Source: Icerya purchasi
Lineage: Eukaryota; Arthropoda; Insecta; Hemiptera; Monophlebidae
DNA length: 64,000 bases
Assembly: GCA_039619475.1 (NCBI GenBank)
Contig: CM077115.1
Coordinates: 141,000,172-141,064,171 of the forward strand
Reading direction: 5' to 3'
The notes beneath the pieces are model-generated. The model was not told where the DNA came from. It saw only the letters and a program-made list of their open reading frames with translations, and did no database searches. Of this stretch, positions 58,181-64,000 are shown one piece after another. Position numbers and translations under genes: made by a program. Every line of letters starts with the position of its first letter. Within the stretch, counting starts at the first letter, position 1.

Positions 58181-59929
58181 GGGAGGTGTTTCAAACCATC
58201 CGTCCCCCTTCTTAAACCTCGAATATCTAGTAAAATGAAAAATTCAAAACCTCTATATTAGTAAACTGGTTACAATATTTGAGAAAATTGTATAATTAAC
58301 AGCTAATAAAATCATTTTTAAAAAAATAACGAAACCGTTTTAAAGGAGCTTTAATTATAGAGATGGTTTCGAGCTATCGTTAAGAAAAGTTTATTGACTT
58401 TTTCTAACTTAAAAAAGTTAACGTGCGTTGGACTAGTGAAAAATTACGTTCATTTTGACAAAAAAATAAGCATTAAGCAGTGCGTGGTAATTTTGGGACT
58501 GCGGTAGCACGCACGTAGTAATTTAGAAAAAGAAATAATTGATGTCGAAATTCGGAAGGCTGAATTTTGTGATCGTTATCTTTTCTTTCGGTTGTTTAAT
58601 TAAATAGTTCGAGGATTAGGGGAATGTGATTCAGATTATACGGATGATGTTTTGTGATTTATGGACGACGCATTCTATTTTAGGTGTTTGCAGCGTGTCC
58701 CAAAATCGTTCGTCACCAAGCCGTGTCTATAAATAGAGTAAATTTAATTTCACGCCCGTTTGTAAACAGAACCGGACAAAAATAATTTTGAAGAAACAAA
58801 AAAGTTCAAGGGGCGGCGGTGAGTCCACGTCATTGCCACGTACGTAGTTAAAAGTAATTGGCGCGGGTAAGGTACGATGTCACAATAGAATGTCGCGGAA
58901 AATTAATAACTCGCATGAGGAAAAAATTCATTGTACAGATCGTCTTTAAGTAAACGTTTCGACGCTGAATTTTACTCTAGAAGCAGCCTCGAAACGGGTC
59001 AAACAATCTTTTGCCACACGGAGACAGACCCGTAGAGTGAGGTAAAAATGAGAATCGTTAAATAACCCCCCCCCCTCACCTGCGCTCAAATGCCAACTTT
59101 TTCGAATCAACAAGTTAAACTGCGAACACGCGTTTATATGTTTTATTAAATTGCTCGCTCGGTAACGGTGTAATTTTCAAAGGCCAGCAATAAAAATGTC
59201 GTGCGTTAATAGCAAAAATCAAAATATACACTTAATCGCAACACTGACCTAAAGTAATTCTCACTTCACTCGTTATAGGTGAGTAATGAGCGATTCGGCA
59301 TGATCATTTTAATAGAAAAGGGTATTTTCTGATTTCGCAACAACCCAAAAATACTAATTTAAACGTAATCAATATTAGATTTAGTAGTTTTTCGTTCTAT
59401 TTAGTGTCGCGTAAAATATATATATTTAACCAAATCGGATTAGGATCATTTTCTGAAAATTGACTAATTGTTTCTCTACCGTAATTTTTCGGATTCGCTT
59501 TAATCACGCTCGAATCGAAAGTTTTCGGTATTCTCAACTTAAATATAAACTAGTTATTTCAACTGTTTTCAAAAAAGCAGGTTAAATGATCGATGTTTCT
59601 CTATTCATTCGAAAGTGTACCAGTCAGCTGTGGGGTACTACGTGAGTATAGCCCGATAGGTATCGCGGTGAACAACCTTAATAGTCGTCAAAAAGCTTGA
59701 AATCATGTTGTGGTTCTTTTGGATAATTGTTTTTATTTACTGATAAAACAGCCGCGATTGACTTCGAATATTACTACTGTGACAACGTAATTTGAAACAA
59801 TTAAAGTATTATCAATGATAATTAACGCAAACGGATTTTAAACCGTGACAGCGCCATTTATACATTAAAAAAAGTTTGTTTTCTAGCAAGACAAAAAATT
59901 AAAAAATATCATGCCAAAAACAGCGAAAT
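58181..59929. other. Unassigned sequence; possible promoter-like site at 58730
   Basis: Contains TATAAATA at 58731, then about 90 bp further GGGGCGGCG followed by the donor-like GTGAGT. No downstream coding exon is recognised. The rest is unassigned. Confidence 0.35.
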
Positions 59930-60350
59930 AAAATGTTTTAAAAAAACACAATAAAGTCTTCAAGATTTACTTTAAAAATTTAATAAAAATGCACCAAAAA
60001 AATAAAAAAAATAACATATTTTACAATGATATATATATACCTTAAGAGTTAATACTATGATAATTCTTAGGCAACACTAATTAATAATTAATTATTAGGG
60101 TATCGGTACGCCAAATTTAAGTTGCAGTAATAATTAAAAACTGCATTAAATATTCATTAAATTGCTTCTAGATATTATAATTTTAATTCGGTGTCTATAC
60201 TCTAATAAGTACTAATTTTACATAAGTATCACCTTAAAGTATGTCTTTCTGGAATATATTAGTATTTTTATCAGATAATTATTTTTTACTTTTTAATATG
60301 TTTTTATAAAATTTTTGTAATAGATCTTGGAATATGTTTTTTTTTTTTTT
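59930..60350. mobile_element. Fold-back element, copy C
   Basis: Shares with copies A and B (16030-17230) AATTCTTAGGCAACACTAAT, TATCGGTACGCCAAATTTAA and GCAGTAATAATTAAAAACTG, and ends with the mirrored ACTTTTTAATATGTTTTTAT block. Non-coding. Confidence 0.55.
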
Positions 60351-60666
60351 TAAAGGAAAAAAAAACACTTTTTATTATATACGACTTTACCGCTATCTTT
60401 TTTTTATAACTTATAACAGATGAAACACGAGAGAGATTTCTGCGTAGAAAACAATTTCGACGCTATATGTTTGAATAGTTTAAAAAAAAAAACGGAATTT
60501 TTAAAAAACACGCGAAAGGTAGAATTTTAAAAACTTCTACATATTCGTATAAGTTACAATTTACGTTCGGAAGAGATCACAGTAAAATGTTTCTTCAGTA
60601 AACGTTTTCGTAGTAAAATTCCTTTTCCGACACCGCAAAAGGAATAATAAAAAATCGAGTAATATT

Positions 60667-60690
60667 AAAAAAAAAAAAAAAAAAAAAAAA
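60667..60690 (+). repeat. Poly(A) run, 24 nt
   Basis: Uninterrupted A run in unassigned sequence. Confidence 0.9.
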
Positions 60691-61067
60691 TGAAACAGAA
60701 AATAAAGTTAATCTCTTTTATTCTGGTTTTATTAATCCGAAATAAGCGCACAGTAGATAAAGATTAGCAGAGATGCACGCTTGAATATAACAATTTTCTA
60801 CGGTGAAGTCTCCGCTTCTACACAAACGAATGAAAAAATAAAATTGCAATTAAATTCGGAATGTTAAAAAATAATAATTAAAACATTACAATTATTCCAA
60901 ATGAATGTTCAAAATACATTACATTTGTAATTTCTTTTAAAACATATATTTCTAATAAAAAAAAAAAAAGTATTTTTCCTTATACCTCTGTCTAGCTTTT
61001 ATTTTGATAAATACATTTTACCTAATTTAAGTTAAAATTAAATCCGCATAAATTATTTAAAAAAAAA

Positions 61068-61133
61068 GGGAAAAAAAAGAAAAGGGAAAAAAAAGAAAAG
61101 GGAAAAAAAAGAAAAGGGAAAAAAAAGAAAAGG
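61068..61133. repeat. 16-bp minisatellite, four copies
   Basis: GGGAAAAAAAAGAAAA is repeated four times exactly, with GGG at 61068, 61084, 61100 and 61116. Confidence 0.95.
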
Positions 61134-61859
61134 TAAGAAAAATTTGTTTTGGTTATTTTTCTTTTTAAAACATGATAACTTTTAAAATTAATTGTTCTTA
61201 AATTAGAAAAAAAAAATGACTCCAATTTAAAGGTAGTTCATTTAAAAAACAAATTTCTCTTTACGATTTCATTTAAAAAAAGGATGATTAATTCCAATTT
61301 TACATTATTCCGAAATGTTCCCTGTATAATTCCAGAAAAAAAAAAAATTGGTTAAATTTTAAAATCTTATTTTTTTTCTCTCTCTCTCTCCCTCTTTTAA
61401 AAGACTCCCCTCATTTAATGCGGTAGCGCAGCAATAGTTAAATAAACAAAGTATTCAATTAGTAACTCCGCTCGTGCATTCGATATATTTTATTAAATTG
61501 CATGTAACAATTATGTAAACGCAACAAACTATAAACACACACTTACATAACGCCCATGCATGCACCCTAGGGTGGCCCTTAGTTATAGATGACAGAAATA
61601 TTGTTTTCAAAAATTAGGTGTCCAACCCGTAGAATTGTTCTCATATACATGAAAAAACGTTACTATTAAAATTTTAGCTGATTTGGTGAACTTTAAGACG
61701 TGCCGATATGTCCAAGAACATAGCGCCAATAGCGCAACTCACACTTATGCTCGTCACTATATACAGTGGTTTAGCGGGTGTTAGAGGTAAATAATTTTAT
61801 TGATAAGAATACAAAAAAAAATCGTTGAGAACACATTTACAATTTGCCACAAAATAGAT

Positions 61860-62699
61860 GAAGAAAGTTAGATATTAATGCCAGAGACATGAGCGTCGAT
61901 TTTTTCGAATCGGAGTATTTTTTTCGATATTCCGCTACCACTTGAAGAAGCAGGTACTGATTTTGATTTTCTTTGCGGGTAAACGTTGCGTTCAGTTGCA
62001 TCATTGACCACTTTCATTTTGGAGATTAATTCTCTACTATTTTTTAGCTAATCTTCGTCCTGCTCCCATTCACTTAGACTTCTAAGAAGATAATCAGTGT
62101 TAATGCGAAATATCTCAAAAAATTATTTCTTGGTCAGCGAATTGACAAATCGATCTTCGGCATAAATTTTCCACGTCAGAAAATTTGATGTGCAATCGGC
62201 TCATGTCGTCATCTTCTGTTGCATCGAGATCCAGGTTTTTGCGCATTCTTTCTTTCACCTCATTACTGGCATTGTTATCAACGAAAACGAAGCCAATTTC
62301 TTCCCGAGTTAGATACCATAAATAGCAAATAAATTGATTTACAGCCAGTTTTGAAAATTCTTCGTCTATTTTTCTTTGTAAGACTTCAGTTTTTTGTAGA
62401 AAATTAAAATCTGCATTTGGTGCTTTCATAGTAACCGGAGCTGAAAACCGCACTTCCACATAAGTTGTCACAATAAAAATACAAATGTCAGCTAAATCTT
62501 TCGCTTCTGAAATTTTCAGTTTAAATTTATAATGTGGGACAGCATAATTCAGTTCCAGTTCATCGGATTCCTTTTTTATTTTTTCTGCCTTCTCCTTCCT
62601 GAACTGTTCCCTTGATCGTTGTATTGACGTTCGATTGATGATTAGATTACTTACATCAGCGTTGATAACTTCAGCAGTAGCTATTAAAAGATGTACCAT
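61860..62699 (-). pseudogene. Remnant of an insect transposon-encoded protein, class unknown
   Basis: The open part (62699-62115, 194 codons) starts MVHLLIATAEVINADVSNLI and contains RTSIQRSREQFRKEKAEKIK, then ADFNFLQKTEVLQRKIDEEF and REEIGFVFVDNNASNEVKER. Beyond its stop, other frames continue with SKMKVVNDATERNV and QYLLLQVVAEYRKKYSDSKK. I recall the signature pieces (KVVND.AER, LLQVV.E.R) from uncharacterised proteins repeated in ant, wasp and aphid genomes. The usual middle of several hundred residues is missing between KIKKE and SDELELN, so this is an internally deleted, frameshifted copy. Function unknown; location inside long TIRs suggests the element's own gene. Confidence 0.7.
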
Positions 62700-62704
62700 A
62701 CAAA

Positions 62705-62905
62705 AGCTAGGCGTTACTCCAATCTGTTATCACTCAAACTCCCTACTCCCTATTGTGCCTCGTACATCTTATCGTTTCCGTCGATCTCCGTTGTTCCTAT
62801 CCACAGTTCTTTTACCTTATCAATATTTGACACCGACTTTACATCTAACTGATCCTTCTCCCTCGTGTCGTTTCTGGGCGAAGATCCTTTGTTAACATGC
62901 AAAAG
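62705..62905 (+). mobile_element. Non-LTR retrotransposon fragment nested in the DNA transposon
   Basis: CTGTTATCACTCAAACTCCC, CATCTTATCGTTTCCGTCGA and TCGTGTCGTTTCTGGGCGAA match the reverse complement of 51770-51590 in order. The plus reading ends SPSCRFWAKIL against RSCRFWAKI there. It begins within a few bases of the start of the minus-strand ORF. Confidence 0.75.
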
Positions 62906-63315
62906 GAGGAGGGGCGCGCTAGGCGTGGTGTCGTGAATTTATCACGAGCTCTCCTCTCTTTCTTGGTAATATGTATGTTTACTTTGCAGATTTTGCTGAT
63001 GTGAAATAATCGGCGCTCATGTCTGGCATTAATAATTAACTTTCTTAGTCTATTCTGCGGCAAATTGTAAATATATTTTCAACTATTTTTTTATTCTTAT
63101 CAATAAAATTATTCACCGGTAACACCCGCTAAACCATTGTGTGTAGTGATGAGTGTAAGAGTACCTTCGCGCGCGCGCGCTGAATTGCGCTATTGGCGCT
63201 ATATTCATAAAGTCGACCAAATTAGCTAAAATTTTAACACTATGATTTTTTCATATAAGAGAACAAGACTACCGGTTGGGAGATTAAAAATTTTAACCTT
63301 GAAAAATAAGGGCCA

Positions 63316-64000
63316 TAAATGTAAAACTTTTTAGAAATACATATTATTCGCAATAAAAGTGCAAATTTACTGTATCCTGCATAAGCGAAAAGTTATTATA
63401 AAGAAAATCATCATCCGACTAGATTTGTAATGCTTTTCAAATAGCTCGAATGATGCTAATTTTATTTATTTATTTAAACACACCTGAAAATTAAATATTT
63501 ATTAATGAAATAAATATGTTTCTTATACAAAAAAAATAAATACTTTTTCCCGTTTTAGTTGGTACGTTTATAAAACTTACATTCTTTATTCCGACTAGAT
63601 TGCGGGAAAAACCCTTAATAGATAGATATTGTAATATCAAAAAAAAACAACAACGAGCTATATAAATATCAGTGAAGCAGTGAATATTATAATCAATAAA
63701 ATTAAATAGACATTTAGTTAATGGGAAAAGTCAGACCGCCTCGATATTCGTTTCAAGGTCTGATTTGCTTTCATCAACCTGTCACAGTGTTGAATGCCGG
63801 CTGTCAGACAAAAGTTTTAACTTGTTGGGCGTCAAAATTTGTTCTTGCGTTTCATATTTGTAACGTAAACCGTTTAAATTCATTCAGTAAACAAACTTTC
63901 ACTAGGATCAATTTAGAAGATAGAGCGACGCGCACACAGATAAAAATTTTAAAAACAGTAAATATTTTGCTACAAAATTGTAAATTTTATTCAATAAATT
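63316..64000. other. Unassigned sequence at right edge
   Basis: AT-rich, with no ORF or repeat recognised and no DAGL first exon on the minus strand. Confidence 0.5.

Larger units (their letters stand above)
61573..63315 (-). mobile_element. 1.74-kb DNA transposon with TIRs of about 240 bp
   Basis: The left part (61573 to about 61813) and the reverse complement of the right part (63315 to about 63090) share TGGCCCTTA, GTTCTCATATACATGAAAAA (right GTTCTCTTATATGAAAAAAT), AAAATTTTAGCTGATTTGGT, ATAGCGCCAATAGCGCAA, TGGTTTAGCGGGTGTTA and AATAATTTTATTGATAAGAA. The right arm carries an extra GCGCGCGCGCG run. Inside are a broken ORF family (61860-62699, minus) and a non-LTR tail (62705-62905). No clear target duplication at the borders chosen. 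Confidence 0.85.

Noticed and set aside
1..64000. CRISPR arrays, operons, riboswitches, bacterial terminators
   Set aside because: The sequence is eukaryotic; the regular repeats present are microsatellites, minisatellites and transposon parts.

Overview
The window is AT-rich eukaryotic DNA with short exons, long introns, many microsatellites and several kinds of decayed transposon. It looks like an insect nuclear genome, possibly hymenopteran; that last step is inference from the repeat families. There is no bacterial-type gene density, operon, CRISPR array or rRNA.

The one host gene I can support is a sn-1-specific diacylglycerol lipase of the DAGL-beta type, on the minus strand. Eleven consecutive coding exons lie between 30501 and 226 (total 1681 bp, about 560 codons). 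Every exon has AG/GT borders and every junction keeps phase. They encode the membrane segments, the cytosolic lipase fold, the GHSLGAG nucleophile motif and the region of the catalytic Asp. The first coding exon (about 35-40 residues) was not found in the 33.5 kb to the right, and the C-terminal exon(s) with the catalytic His lie beyond base 1. The window therefore holds the middle of a gene longer than 30 kb.

The introns (158 bp to 6.6 kb) hold: an inverted-repeat element at 1487-2701; within it a 39-nt copy of the 5' half of initiator tRNA-Met joined to a possible Copia-type LTR end (1901-2093); a small element with GC-rich ends (8471-8810); a cluster of fold-back elements (16030-17230); a solo end of a TA-associated repeat (20863-21130); and two decayed non-LTR retrotransposon copies (13630-14760, 24640-25990).

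From 30.5 kb to the right end, either a very long first intron or intergenic DNA, I see only repeats and unassigned sequence: at least seven more non-LTR fragments; a jockey-like 3' end with a 30-nt A tail (32196-32702); a perfect 79-bp-arm hairpin (33598-33776); an internally deleted mariner with unusually long terminal repeats (37048-37996); a three-unit satellite-like array (about 43110-43900); a 1.03-kb TIR element embedded in TA microsatellites (48497-49527) with relatives at 56938 and 57880; and a 1.74-kb DNA transposon with terminal repeats of about 240 bp (61573-63315) carrying remnants of an insect protein family of unknown class.

The genes do not form a pathway or operon; one signalling-lipid enzyme gene is interrupted by successive waves of mobile DNA. 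Assignments rest on reading translations and splice borders by eye and on remembered family motifs. No database search was run.
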